Part shown: piece after piece, positions 18,635-28,124 of the stretch
Position numbering within the stretch: position 1 is the stretch's first letter
Layout: every line of letters begins with the position of its first letter
DNA from: JBFHIZ01 sp963666475
GTDB taxonomy: Bacteria > Bacillota > Clostridia > Lachnospirales > Lachnospiraceae
Assembly: GCA_963666475.2 (NCBI GenBank)
Contig: OY762821.2
Location: 62,001-126,000 of the forward strand
Direction: 5' to 3'
Length of the DNA: 64,000 nt
The notes under the pieces: generated by a model
What the model saw: only the letters and a program-made list of their open reading frames with translations
Databases searched by the model: none
What the model was told of the DNA's origin: nothing
Made by a program: the position numbers and the translations under genes

Positions 18635-19376
18635 AAAATTCGATGAAGAGTATCAGGCTTTTTTCGAAGACAATACCCCAGATTTATGGGATCGGATTGA
18701 TAGTCGTCTTGACCCAAATCCAGTGCGTGAAATTCCTAAAAAAACTCGTGCCATAAATTCAAAAAAAATTCTATATTTCGCAGTTCCTGCAGCAGCAGTA
18801 TTGCTGGCATTGGTAATTCTACCTAATTTTTTAAGAGATGGTGGGAGATACACTATGAGTCTTACTGGAAGTACGAATGATGCAGCGGTAGCCTATGACA
18901 TGGGAATGGATACCTCGGCAAATGCGACAGGAGCTGAAGAAACTACAACAGAGGAAGCGGCAATCGCTGAAATCGAGGAAGAAGAATTTGCCGAAGGAAG
19001 TACAGAAAAATCATACAAAGGTGAGTTTGTGGAGGATGACACGGAAGATGAGGAAATGCTATTAGGCAGTCAGTTAATGGTTGCTGGCACTATGACGATG
19101 GATTGTCTGGTAACGGTAAGATCAGTTCTATCAGAAGAGGAAACCTTGTCCTATCAATTAGCCGATGGATATGTTGACATATACATTGTCGAAGTGAGGT
19201 GGAATGAAGACGGGCTTAGTGAGTGGTATGCGGAAATGGATTCAGCGATCGAAGAACCTAACGTGTATCTTGTGGAAACGAAAGGAGTCATATTGTCACC
19301 TGGAGAGAAATATCATGTGCTATTGGAAGATTATGGAGATGGAATCTTTTTGCTAAGCGAAATGATTGATGATTAA
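18627..19376 (+). CDS. Probable single-pass membrane anti-sigma partner
   Basis: 249 residues: a ~45-residue cytoplasmic N-terminus, one transmembrane helix (~48-66), an acidic Thr/Glu-rich extracellular linker (~80-140), and a C-terminal domain (~145-249). AAGGAGG precedes the start, and the gene overlaps the ECF sigma gene by 8 bp. That arrangement and topology are typical of anti-sigma factors, but no zinc anti-sigma HxxxCxxC motif is present, so the call rests on context. The outer domain could sense an envelope signal. Confidence 0.65.
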   Translation: MSKKFDEEYQAFFEDNTPDLWDRIDSRLDPNPVREIPKKTRAINSKKILYFAVPAAAVLLALVILPNFLRDGGRYTMSLTGSTNDAAVAYDMGMDTSANATGAEETTTEEAAIAEIEEEEFAEGSTEKSYKGEFVEDDTEDEEMLLGSQLMVAGTMTMDCLVTVRSVLSEEETLSYQLADGYVDIYIVEVRWNEDGLSEWYAEMDSAIEEPNVYLVETKGVILSPGEKYHVLLEDYGDGIFLLSEMIDD

Positions 19377-19392
19377 ATAGGAGAGATGAAAG

Positions 19393-22300
19393 ATGAAAGA
19401 TGAGATTGCGCATGCTGATGAGTTTTCATTTTCGTGGCTGAATAACCCTGAAATTTTTTCGGTGAGACAAATTGCACCGCATACATTACTCAAGCATTTC
19501 GATTGTAATCATAAAGAAATTGGTAAGTTATCCATGAATGGTGAATGGGAATTTGCATATTTTCAAAATCTAAAAGAATTTGATTTTTCATTAATAGATT
19601 TGAACCTACCTCTAAAGGACCGAATATTAGTTCCGGCGCATATGCAGCTTGAGGGTTATGGGATACCACAGTATGTCAACTTACAGTATCCCTGGGATGG
19701 AAAGGAAAAGTTGGTTCCGCCAGCCGTGCCTGAAGAGGAAAATCCAATTGGATTGTATCGAAAAGTATTTGATTATCCAAAGGAATTTTCGAAGGAAGGA
19801 ATTCGAATCTGTTTTCATGGTGCAGAAAGTGCCATTGCAGTTTGGCTGAATGGAAAATTTGTAGGATATGCAGAAGATACATTTACACCATCAGAGTTTG
19901 ATTTGACACCATACATAAACGAAAAACAAAATACACTTCATGTAGTGTGCTTTCATTATTGTTCGGGCTCCTGGCTAGAAGACCAGGATTTTTGGCGTTT
20001 TTCAGGATTGTTTAGAGAGGTGGAATTATTAGATGTGAAACCATGTCAGATTATGGATTTGGATACCATTCAGGATTTTTCGGAAGATTTGAAAGAGGTA
20101 AATCTTACCATTACTGCAAGTATTTATTCCAAACTGACGCAGAACATAAATTTACGAATTGCTATTTTGTCAAAGGAGACAGGAAATCTTTTTTCAAGCG
20201 GAGCCATCATTTCAGAACAGAAAATAAATCTTCTCGTGGGCGAGCAACAAATTGTGGTGGAACTTCCAATCAAAAACCCGTTATTGTGGTCAGCAGAAAC
20301 TCCCAATTTATATGAAATGAGAATGGAGCTTACGAATCAGGAAGAACTTCTGGATGCGACAGAACTAAACTTAGGAATGCGAAAGACGGAAATAAAAGAC
20401 CGAATTCTATTGGTGAATGGAAAAAGAATTGTATTTCGAGGCGTCAATCGACACGAGTTTGACTGGGAAAACGGACGAGCACTATCCAAAGAAGTCATGT
20501 TGCAGGATGTTTTGCATATGAAAAAGAATAATATCAATGCCGTTCGAACATCGCATTATCCGAATCATCCTTACTTTTATGAACTTTGTGATCAATATGG
20601 ATTGTATGTAATTGACGAAACGAATTTAGAAACTCATGGTACTTGGCAGATACCTGTACCAGAAGATAAATTGTATATTTTACCAAAAGATCGAGAAGAA
20701 TGGAAACAAGCAGTGCTAAGCAGGGGCAAGGCTATGCTGGAAAGAGACAAAAATCATGCTTCTATCATAATGTGGTCATGTGGAAACGAAAGCAATGGTG
20801 GAACGGTCCTTCGCGATTTGACAAGATATTTTCATGAAAGAGATCCTAGAAGAACGGTGCAATATGAAAGCATACATTATGATCGTCGATTTGAAGAAAC
20901 GAGTGATGTGGAAAGCAGAATGTACTCGAAGATTGAAGAAGTGAAAGAATATTTGGAAACACATGCAAAAAAACCATATATTCATTGTGAGTACGCACAT
21001 GCAATGGGAAATTCTTGTGGAAATTTAAAGAAATACACGGACCTTGCAAGAAAATATCCAATGTACCAAGGTGGATTTATTTGGGATTACGTGGATCAAG
21101 GTCTTAAAAAAATGGATCCAAATGGGAATTTTTATGTAGCGGTCGGAGGTGCTTTTGGAGATCGTCCAACCGATGGATATTTTTCTGGGAATGGCTTGTT
21201 GTTTGCGAATCGTTCGGATTCACCCAAGTTAGAGGAAGTTCGTTATATTTATCAGCCTGTCGTATTTTCGTTTCAAGAGGATGGGACTGTAGAGATTAGA
21301 AATGAGTTTTCCTTTGCTTCTACAGGGGATTTTGTATTTGAATGGATACTTTCAGAAGCAGGAACACCGCGTACTAGTGGAACTTTCCAACTAGACATCC
21401 CATCCGGTGAAAGTTCGAACTATAACGTGATGGAGGGTCTTGCCGAAGAATGGGAAATGCATATGAAGGCAAGTCAAAATGAGTGGATATTGTCTGTACA
21501 TATGCTTACAAAGCATTTGACGGATTGGGCAGAACCTGGTCATCTGGTTGCTTATGGACAGTTTCTGATACAAAAAGGAAAAACATATGAAGAACTTTTG
21601 ATGCAAAATAACAGTGATTCATGTGTGCCGATCATGATTGATGCTGATAATAATGTCGGCATAAAAATGGAACATGCACACGTGTTAATCAGCAGAGCGC
21701 ATGGAAAGATTTTATCAATCCGAAAGAATGGAAATGAATTGTTGGAAACTCCGATTTGTCCAGATTTCTGGAGAGCGCTTACAAACAATGATCAGGCAAA
21801 TGAAAACATGGGAAATTGGGCGCAGTGGAAAATTGCATCCCAATTCCAAAAATGCATCAATGTTAAGTTGGATGGAACAAAAGTACATGTTCATTATCAA
21901 ATGCCAACGGTGCCTGTTACAGATTGTCTTGTTACTTACGAGTTCTTTTATCATGATCAAATTAAGATATCTATGGAGGTACATGGAGCAGAAAACGGAA
22001 TTCCGAAATATGGATTTTCAATACGTATGCCAAAAGAGTTTAGCCAGATTGCTTGGTATGGAAATACCCAACAAGAATCATATGCCGACCGATCCTATGG
22101 AAAATATATCAATTTGGCAAAAAGTACCGTTTTGAAACAGTATATTCCATATATTGAGCCACAGGAATGTGGAAATAAGACAGATCTTCGATGGCTCGAA
22201 GTTACAAATATGCAAGGTAGTGGACTTCGATTTCATTCGAATCAGACATTTGAGGGAAGCGCGATACCCTATACCTCACATGAATTGGAAGCGGCAGATT

Positions 22301-22461
22301 TTACTTATGAATTACCACCGTATGTGAAGACGGTTTTGGGGGTATATTCGGCACAGGCAGGTGTTGGTGGAGACGATACATGGGGAGCTCCGGTACATAA
22401 AGAATTTCTAATTGATTCAAAGAAAACACTCGAGATGGAAATCTTTATGGAAGTCATGTAG
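19393..22461 (+). CDS. lacZ: Beta-galactosidase, glycoside hydrolase family 2 (LacZ type)
   Basis: 1022 residues, matching the five-domain LacZ length. Sugar-binding domain, immunoglobulin-like domain, TIM barrel, and C-terminal beta-galactosidase small chain are in the usual order. The acid/base lies in GNESNGG (Glu466) and the nucleophile in HCEYAHAMGNS (Glu533), close to Glu461/Glu537 of E. coli LacZ. No signal peptide, so the enzyme is cytoplasmic and cleaves lactose or other beta-galactosides. No lactose permease or regulator adjoins; the gene follows the sigma/anti-sigma pair by 16 bp and precedes thiamine pyrophosphokinase. Confidence 0.96.
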   Translation: MKDEIAHADEFSFSWLNNPEIFSVRQIAPHTLLKHFDCNHKEIGKLSMNGEWEFAYFQNLKEFDFSLIDLNLPLKDRILVPAHMQLEGYGIPQYVNLQYPWDGKEKLVPPAVPEEENPIGLYRKVFDYPKEFSKEGIRICFHGAESAIAVWLNGKFVGYAEDTFTPSEFDLTPYINEKQNTLHVVCFHYCSGSWLEDQDFWRFSGLFREVELLDVKPCQIMDLDTIQDFSEDLKEVNLTITASIYSKLTQNINLRIAILSKETGNLFSSGAIISEQKINLLVGEQQIVVELPIKNPLLWSAETPNLYEMRMELTNQEELLDATELNLGMRKTEIKDRILLVNGKRIVFRGVNRHEFDWENGRALSKEVMLQDVLHMKKNNINAVRTSHYPNHPYFYELCDQYGLYVIDETNLETHGTWQIPVPEDKLYILPKDREEWKQAVLSRGKAMLERDKNHASIIMWSCGNESNGGTVLRDLTRYFHERDPRRTVQYESIHYDRRFEETSDVESRMYSKIEEVKEYLETHAKKPYIHCEYAHAMGNSCGNLKKYTDLARKYPMYQGGFIWDYVDQGLKKMDPNGNFYVAVGGAFGDRPTDGYFSGNGLLFANRSDSPKLEEVRYIYQPVVFSFQEDGTVEIRNEFSFASTGDFVFEWILSEAGTPRTSGTFQLDIPSGESSNYNVMEGLAEEWEMHMKASQNEWILSVHMLTKHLTDWAEPGHLVAYGQFLIQKGKTYEELLMQNNSDSCVPIMIDADNNVGIKMEHAHVLISRAHGKILSIRKNGNELLETPICPDFWRALTNNDQANENMGNWAQWKIASQFQKCINVKLDGTKVHVHYQMPTVPVTDCLVTYEFFYHDQIKISMEVHGAENGIPKYGFSIRMPKEFSQIAWYGNTQQESYADRSYGKYINLAKSTVLKQYIPYIEPQECGNKTDLRWLEVTNMQGSGLRFHSNQTFEGSAIPYTSHELEAADFTYELPPYVKTVLGVYSAQAGVGGDDTWGAPVHKEFLIDSKKTLEMEIFMEVM

Positions 22462-22498
22462 TGCAAAAAGTTTTAATACGGCCAGAATGGAGAGCAAA

Positions 22499-23191
22499 AT
22501 GCAAAAGTATAGAAGATGTATTATAGCAGGTGCAGGTGATTTTGATGATGTTGATTGGGAAATGATGGAACGTCTCATGGCGGAAAACGTCTTTGAAAGT
22601 ATCACGTTAGAAACGACTTTGGAACAAAGTGCTGATTCGTTACCAGATCTTTTTATTGCTGCAGATGCAGGAATTGAGGTTTTTCTAAAACGTAACGAGG
22701 TTCCAGATGTGTGGATCGGGGATTTCGATTCATCGAAAAATCGAGATGAATATGTTACGAATGAGAAAATCGTTTTGCCAAAAGAAAAGAATGATACCGA
22801 TATGCTTGCAGCAATTCGTTTGGGACTTTTGCGAGGATACCAGGAATTTCATATACTTGGAGGAACAGGTAAACGTCCAGAACATACCTTGGCAAATATT
22901 CAGTGTCTGCGGTTTTTAAGAAATCATCAGGCACGTGGATTTATGTATGGAGATGATCGAGTATATACCGTTATTAAAAATGAAAAGGTTCGGGTAAAAC
23001 GGCATGAACAGGATTTTTTTTCTCTTTTTGCCATGAATGAAGAAGCGATAGGAGTAACTTTGGAGGGATTTAAGTACCCTTTGAATCAAGCTACTGTAAG
23101 AAATGATTTTCCAATTGGAGTAAGCAATGAATTCGTCGCAAAATATGGGCAGATTGATGTGAAACAAGGGGAATTGCTACTTGTTTTTTAG
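22499..23191 (+). CDS. thiN: Thiamine pyrophosphokinase
   Basis: 230 residues from ATG 22499, placed eight bases after GGAGAG; the frame opens at 22412 inside lacZ, but those codons are not family-like. The catalytic domain carries ADAGIEV, IGDFDS and the EKNDTDMLAAIRLG motif, followed by a small beta-sandwich thiamine-binding domain. It transfers pyrophosphate from ATP to thiamine to make the cofactor TPP in one step. No rpe or rsgA lies upstream, unlike many Firmicute thiN loci. Confidence 0.92.
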   Translation: MQKYRRCIIAGAGDFDDVDWEMMERLMAENVFESITLETTLEQSADSLPDLFIAADAGIEVFLKRNEVPDVWIGDFDSSKNRDEYVTNEKIVLPKEKNDTDMLAAIRLGLLRGYQEFHILGGTGKRPEHTLANIQCLRFLRNHQARGFMYGDDRVYTVIKNEKVRVKRHEQDFFSLFAMNEEAIGVTLEGFKYPLNQATVRNDFPIGVSNEFVAKYGQIDVKQGELLLVF

Positions 23192-23213
23192 TGAATAATA
23201 TCGGGAAGAATAC

Positions 23214-23242
23214 TTGAACTATTGTTTTATTTATACTATTAT
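23214..23242 (+). promoter_or_regulatory. Predicted promoter of the small membrane protein-guaB unit
   Basis: TTGAAC (23214-23219), a 17-bp spacer and TATTAT (23237-23242) in an AT-rich gap, about 64 bp before the first start codon. By eye only. Confidence 0.4.
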
Positions 23243-23305
23243 TAAAATATTATTATTTAGAGGTAAGGCATACTATATTTTGGCCTTGAGAAGGAAGGAA
23301 AAAAA

Positions 23306-23800
23306 ATGAACGAAAGTTACATGGAATACCTGGTTCGCGTGAAGCGCTCACCACTACACAAAACAGCAACAACTGCATGTATTGGAGTGACTGCTGTGTT
23401 TTTTCTTGTGGGATTTGTGATACCTATTGCATTTATTCCAGCAGTTGGATTTGGAATCGGATCCTATTTTTTGCAATCAAGATCAATACTAGAGTACGAG
23501 TACCTATATCTTGATAAAGAGATTACAATTGATAAGATTATTGGATTGAAAAAAAGAAAACGAGTAGTACGAATCAAGATGGAACAGGTCACTGTTTTTG
23601 CACCATTGTCTTCTACTCAGGCAAAAGACGCAATTGCTTATGCGAATGGGAAAGATTACGATTATTCATCGACAGATCCAGCAACGAGTGGAAACTGTTA
23701 TGTTCTTGTTACTTCAGATGGATCAAAATACATTTTAGAACCGTCTAGAGAATTTGTTGAATTGGCGCGTATGTCAGCACCAAGAAAAGTATTTTTATAA
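23306..23800 (+). CDS. Small membrane protein, DUF6106-like
   Basis: 164 residues with two closely spaced transmembrane helices (~24-58) forming a hairpin, then a soluble domain of about 100 residues (EYLYLDKEITIDKIIGLKKRKRVV onward) with a pleckstrin-like beta pattern. It resembles small membrane proteins of the DUF6106 type found in Lachnospiraceae, but this match is from memory. AAGGAAGG lies before the ATG. It is 15 bp upstream of guaB, apparently co-transcribed. Function unknown. Confidence 0.7.
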   Translation: MNESYMEYLVRVKRSPLHKTATTACIGVTAVFFLVGFVIPIAFIPAVGFGIGSYFLQSRSILEYEYLYLDKEITIDKIIGLKKRKRVVRIKMEQVTVFAPLSSTQAKDAIAYANGKDYDYSSTDPATSGNCYVLVTSDGSKYILEPSREFVELARMSAPRKVFL

Positions 23801-23815
23801 TTAGGAGGAAGTATC

Positions 23816-25267
23816 ATGGCCCAGATTATTGGCGACGGAATTACATTTGACGATGTCTTATTGGTTCCAAATTATTCGAAAGTAATACCAAATCAGGTGG
23901 ATTTATCCACAAAGCTTACAAAAAGCATCACCTTAAACATTCCGATGATGAGTGCTGGAATGGATACCGTAACAGAGTATCGCATGGCAATTGCTATGGC
24001 AAGACAGGGTGGAATTGGAATCATCCACAAGAATATGACAATAGAACAGCAGGCCGAGGAAGTAGATAAAGTAAAACGTTCAGAAAATGGTGTTATCACA
24101 GATCCTTTTTCATTATCACCAGACCATACGTTGACAGATGCAGAAGAACTTATGGCAAAGTACCGTATTTCTGGGGTACCAATTACAGAAGGTAAAAAGC
24201 TGGTTGGTATTATTACAAATCGTGATTTGAAATTTGAAACAGATTATTCAAAAAAAATCAGTGAATCAATGACTTCAGAAGGTTTAATTACTGCGAAAGA
24301 AGGCATTACGATTGAAGAAGCAAAACAGATTCTTGGAAAAGCAAGAAAAGAAAAACTTCCAATTGTTGATGAAGAATTTAATCTCAAAGGATTAATTACA
24401 ATCAAGGACATTGAGAAGACCATCAAATACCCACTTGCAGCAAAGGATTCACAGGGAAGACTTTTATGTGGGGCAGCAGTTGGGATTACAGCAAATGTGT
24501 TGGATCGTGTAGAAGCACTAGTAAATGCGAAAGTTGATGTAATTGTACTTGACTCTGCACACGGACATTCAGAAAACGTCATAAATTGTGTGCGTATGAT
24601 TAAAGAAAAATTCCCAGAAGTACAAGTTGTGGCAGGAAATGTTGCAACAGCGGAAGCAACGAGGGACTTGATTGAAGCAGGAGCAGACGCTGTGAAAGTA
24701 GGAATTGGACCTGGTTCCATTTGTACAACACGTGTGGTAGCAGGAATTGGAGTTCCACAGGTTTCTGCAATTATGAATTGTTATAATGTGGCAAAGGAAT
24801 ATGGTATTCCAATCATAGCCGATGGTGGGATTAAATACTCTGGAGATATGACAAAAGCAATTGCAGCAGGCGGAAGTGTGTGTATGATGGGAAGTATTTT
24901 TGCTGGGTGTGATGAAAGTCCAGGAGAATATGAATTATTCCAAGGAAGAAAATATAAAGTTTATCGTGGAATGGGATCTATTTCCGCAATGGAAAATGGA
25001 AGTAAAGATCGTTATTTCCAAACGGATGCTAGAAAACTAGTGCCAGAAGGAGTAGAAGGACGTGTTTCTTACAAGGGAACGGTAGAAGATACCGTGTTCC
25101 AGCTTATTGGTGGGCTTCGATCTGGTATGGGATATTGTGGAACTGCAACTCTTCCAGAATTACAAGAAAACAGTAAGTTCGTAAAAATATCTGCAGCATC
25201 TTTAAAAGAAAGTCATCCACATGATATTCAAATTACAAAGGAAGCACCAAACTATAGCGTAGAGTAA
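23816..25267 (+). CDS. guaB: IMP dehydrogenase
   Basis: 483 residues. TIM-barrel catalytic domain interrupted by a tandem CBS pair (~95-200). The active-site loop GIGPGSICTTR holds the catalytic Cys, and the mobile flap RGMGS is present. It oxidises IMP to XMP with NAD+, the committed step to GMP. Binding site AGGAGG at good distance. A rho-independent terminator follows within 30 bp. Confidence 0.98.
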   Translation: MAQIIGDGITFDDVLLVPNYSKVIPNQVDLSTKLTKSITLNIPMMSAGMDTVTEYRMAIAMARQGGIGIIHKNMTIEQQAEEVDKVKRSENGVITDPFSLSPDHTLTDAEELMAKYRISGVPITEGKKLVGIITNRDLKFETDYSKKISESMTSEGLITAKEGITIEEAKQILGKARKEKLPIVDEEFNLKGLITIKDIEKTIKYPLAAKDSQGRLLCGAAVGITANVLDRVEALVNAKVDVIVLDSAHGHSENVINCVRMIKEKFPEVQVVAGNVATAEATRDLIEAGADAVKVGIGPGSICTTRVVAGIGVPQVSAIMNCYNVAKEYGIPIIADGGIKYSGDMTKAIAAGGSVCMMGSIFAGCDESPGEYELFQGRKYKVYRGMGSISAMENGSKDRYFQTDARKLVPEGVEGRVSYKGTVEDTVFQLIGGLRSGMGYCGTATLPELQENSKFVKISAASLKESHPHDIQITKEAPNYSVE

Positions 25268-25293
25268 ATAACGAGTTGAACAATCGAAAAAAC

Positions 25294-25337
25294 GGTCTTT
25301 AGAGATGGCATGGACGTCATCTTTGGAGGCTTTTTTT
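25294..25337 (+). terminator. Rho-independent terminator after guaB
   Basis: A 13-bp stem with several G-U pairs (GGTCTTTAGAGATG with CATCTTTGGAGGC), a short loop, then seven T residues. Confidence 0.8.
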
Positions 25338-25417
25338 CATAGTGATTTCATTGCATATTTTATGGTTATCATGTAAAATGAGATAGACTACAAAATAAAA
25401 TCGGGGGCATTTGTATA

Positions 25418-28078
25418 ATGCAGAATGATTTATTAAACGAAAGAAAAGAAAATTACACAAGTTCGATTGTAGATATGGACAGAGCAAAAAAATTACTGAA
25501 GATTTTTTGCGAATCAAATAATGTGTTTGCTTTTTTTACCGACTCAGATGGTCAATGGATCACGGATATTTATGGAAATGAGGAAGAAGTATCTAGAATC
25601 AAAGAATACATTACTCCAAAACAGTTCCATTCAATCATTGAATATGTGAGAACAAGCAAAATAGAAGATCAGATCATCGAAAACACAGAATATCCAAATC
25701 TAAAAATTTCTGCTGTTTCTATAAAAAATCAAGGGCAACCAATTGTTCAGGGAATCATCATCGGTGTACTTTCAGATGCAGATTCGATGGGATATGAGAA
25801 GTCACCGCTTGAAGGCTTTCGCACGGTAACAACGAATCAAAAATTTCTGGCGGCAACAGATTTTGCACATATTATTTCAAAAACAATTTTGATAAACAGA
25901 GTAAAGTTATTTGATGCTCTTGCTGAAAATAGAAAAGTTAAGAATTCACATTTAGAAATTAGTGCTTCATTAAAGCGTAATGACACTTTAACTTCAATCT
26001 TGCAATTGCTGGAGAGTGAGTCAAGTGTGGAGCATATTCTGGGGGATATCTTAGAATATGCAGGAAAATATCTTGGTATTTCTTCGGCACAAGTATTTCG
26101 TGTGAATGTGGATAGTGAATACATCGATGTAGTTGCGGAATGGCTAGGTACAGGTATCATATCCATCTTTGATAAGACGCAAAATATTATGCGTCCATCT
26201 TTTCTGACATTGTCTGATAAACCAATCGTATATTCTTCTGGTGGAAGTCATACGGATGCAGAAAAAGCATCTTTGGATGAAGTTCATATCAGTGCGACGA
26301 TCATTATGCCGATTATGATTAATGGAAAAATTTCAATGAGTGTTTGCTTTAACTCTTGCAGACAAGAACGAGATTGGACAATAGATGAAATTCGGTTTAC
26401 ATCAGACGTCGTAAAGATTATGCAAAGTATTTTAATAAGAAGAATTCAAAAGAATTCACTGGCAAGTTCTTTTGCTTCCTTGGAAGCGATTCTTGACAAT
26501 ATTGGATGTTCCATTTACGTATGGGACGCATCTCGTGAAAAAGTATTGTTTATGAATCGTGAAATCAAAGCGATGTTTGCTAAAAAGGGACAGGAATTTT
26601 CCGCAAACAAATACTTTGATACGATGGGTAAAGATTACGAGGATGGTATATATGAAAGGTATGATGAAGATACAGATCTTTGGTATGATGTTCATGTTAA
26701 CCATATTAACTGGGTAGACGGACGTGAAGTTGTCCTAGTGGCAATGTATGATATTACGGATAAAAAAGTATATCAGAGAAGAATCGAACAACTAGCATAT
26801 ACCGACTTTTTAACGGGTCTATTTAATCGTATGTGTTGCGAACGCGATTTGGCAAGATACATTGATGATGCAAAACATGATAAGACCCAAGGAGCTTTAT
26901 TATATTTGGATTTGGATGACTTCAAACATATTAATGATGGTTTGGGACATCAGTATGGTGATGCATTATTAAAGTCAATTGCTCATAGCTTGCAGCGTGT
27001 CAGTGGTATAGAAAAAACATGTTATCGTATGGGTGGAGATGAATTTGTTATTTTGGTTCCACCAGACAATTTTCAAAAATTTATTTTAATTCAAGAACAA
27101 ATCAAAGAAATCTTTTCGAATCCATGGTTTTTGAAAGATGCGGATTACTATTGTACGATGAGTATGGGTACGGTTACTTATCCTACGGAAGGCGATAATG
27201 TACAGGAACTGATAAAAAAAGCAGATATTGCAATGTACGAGGCCAAGAAAAGCGGTAAAAACCGAGTTGCTCATTACAGCGATAGCATCAGTTCGGGTTC
27301 AAACTCAAGACTGGATTTGGAAAAGAACATGCGTGATTCGATTTCCAAAGGATTGGATGGATTTCAGGTATATTTCCAGCCGATTACAGACATTCAAAAA
27401 GAAGGTCGACCATGTACTGGTGCAGAGGCACTAGTTCGTTGGGATAGTCCTGAAATGGGATTTATGACGCCGGGAGCATTTATACCTTTGGCAGAGTATT
27501 TAGGTCTGATTATTCCAATCGGCAACTTTGTTTTGAAGAAAGCATGCTATGCACTAAAAAGGTGGAATGAAAACGGTCATCCAAATTATAAAGTAAATGT
27601 CAATTTATCCGTTGTTCAATTGCTTCAAAACAATATTGTTGAGGTGATTGATGGCATTTTGGAAGAAACAGGGGTGAACCCCAAAAATTTGGTACTGGAA
27701 GTTACAGAGAGTCTTGCAATTGATGATTTGGATCGTATGAAACAAATCCTTCATGAGATAAAAAAGCTTGGGGTACGAATTGCATTGGATGATTTTGGGA
27801 CAGGATATTCCTCTTTAAATCATATTCGAAACCTACCAATTGATGTTATTAAAGTTGACCAAACGTTTGTCAAAGAGTTGACGGAGGATCATTATTCCCA
27901 ATCGTTTATCAAAATGGTCGCTGAGCTTGCAAATACGATCAACGTATCCATTTGTGTGGAAGGAATTGAAACGGAAGAACAGTACAAAGTTCTTGAAGGT
28001 ATGAAAGTGTGCCTGGTCCAAGGGTATTATTTTGGAAGACCAATGGCAGAAGAAGATTTTGACAAAAAATATATGTAG
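25418..28078 (+). CDS. GAF-PAS-GGDEF-EAL cyclic-di-GMP signalling protein
   Basis: 886 residues, no membrane helix. A GAF-like sensor (~195-345), a PAS-like domain (~355-455), GGDEF (~460-620; signature GGDEF at 539-543) and EAL (~640-886; EAL at 670-672). No RxxD I-site precedes the GGDEF motif, unlike the cyclase at the window start. The phosphodiesterase metal and substrate residues look complete: EAL, NVNLS, EVTES, LDDFGTGYSSL, IKVD, VEGIET, QGYYFG. So the protein could degrade c-di-GMP and may also make it. It sits between a terminator and glnS as its own unit. Confidence 0.95.
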   Translation: MQNDLLNERKENYTSSIVDMDRAKKLLKIFCESNNVFAFFTDSDGQWITDIYGNEEEVSRIKEYITPKQFHSIIEYVRTSKIEDQIIENTEYPNLKISAVSIKNQGQPIVQGIIIGVLSDADSMGYEKSPLEGFRTVTTNQKFLAATDFAHIISKTILINRVKLFDALAENRKVKNSHLEISASLKRNDTLTSILQLLESESSVEHILGDILEYAGKYLGISSAQVFRVNVDSEYIDVVAEWLGTGIISIFDKTQNIMRPSFLTLSDKPIVYSSGGSHTDAEKASLDEVHISATIIMPIMINGKISMSVCFNSCRQERDWTIDEIRFTSDVVKIMQSILIRRIQKNSLASSFASLEAILDNIGCSIYVWDASREKVLFMNREIKAMFAKKGQEFSANKYFDTMGKDYEDGIYERYDEDTDLWYDVHVNHINWVDGREVVLVAMYDITDKKVYQRRIEQLAYTDFLTGLFNRMCCERDLARYIDDAKHDKTQGALLYLDLDDFKHINDGLGHQYGDALLKSIAHSLQRVSGIEKTCYRMGGDEFVILVPPDNFQKFILIQEQIKEIFSNPWFLKDADYYCTMSMGTVTYPTEGDNVQELIKKADIAMYEAKKSGKNRVAHYSDSISSGSNSRLDLEKNMRDSISKGLDGFQVYFQPITDIQKEGRPCTGAEALVRWDSPEMGFMTPGAFIPLAEYLGLIIPIGNFVLKKACYALKRWNENGHPNYKVNVNLSVVQLLQNNIVEVIDGILEETGVNPKNLVLEVTESLAIDDLDRMKQILHEIKKLGVRIALDDFGTGYSSLNHIRNLPIDVIKVDQTFVKELTEDHYSQSFIKMVAELANTINVSICVEGIETEEQYKVLEGMKVCLVQGYYFGRPMAEEDFDKKYM

Positions 28079-28124
28079 GGCTTAGATAAAGAACTTATGC
28101 AAATAGAAAGGCATGGAAATAGAT

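Noticed and set aside
21701..22135. 144-codon plus-strand ORF inside lacZ
   Set aside because: Alternate frame of a confidently assigned beta-galactosidase.
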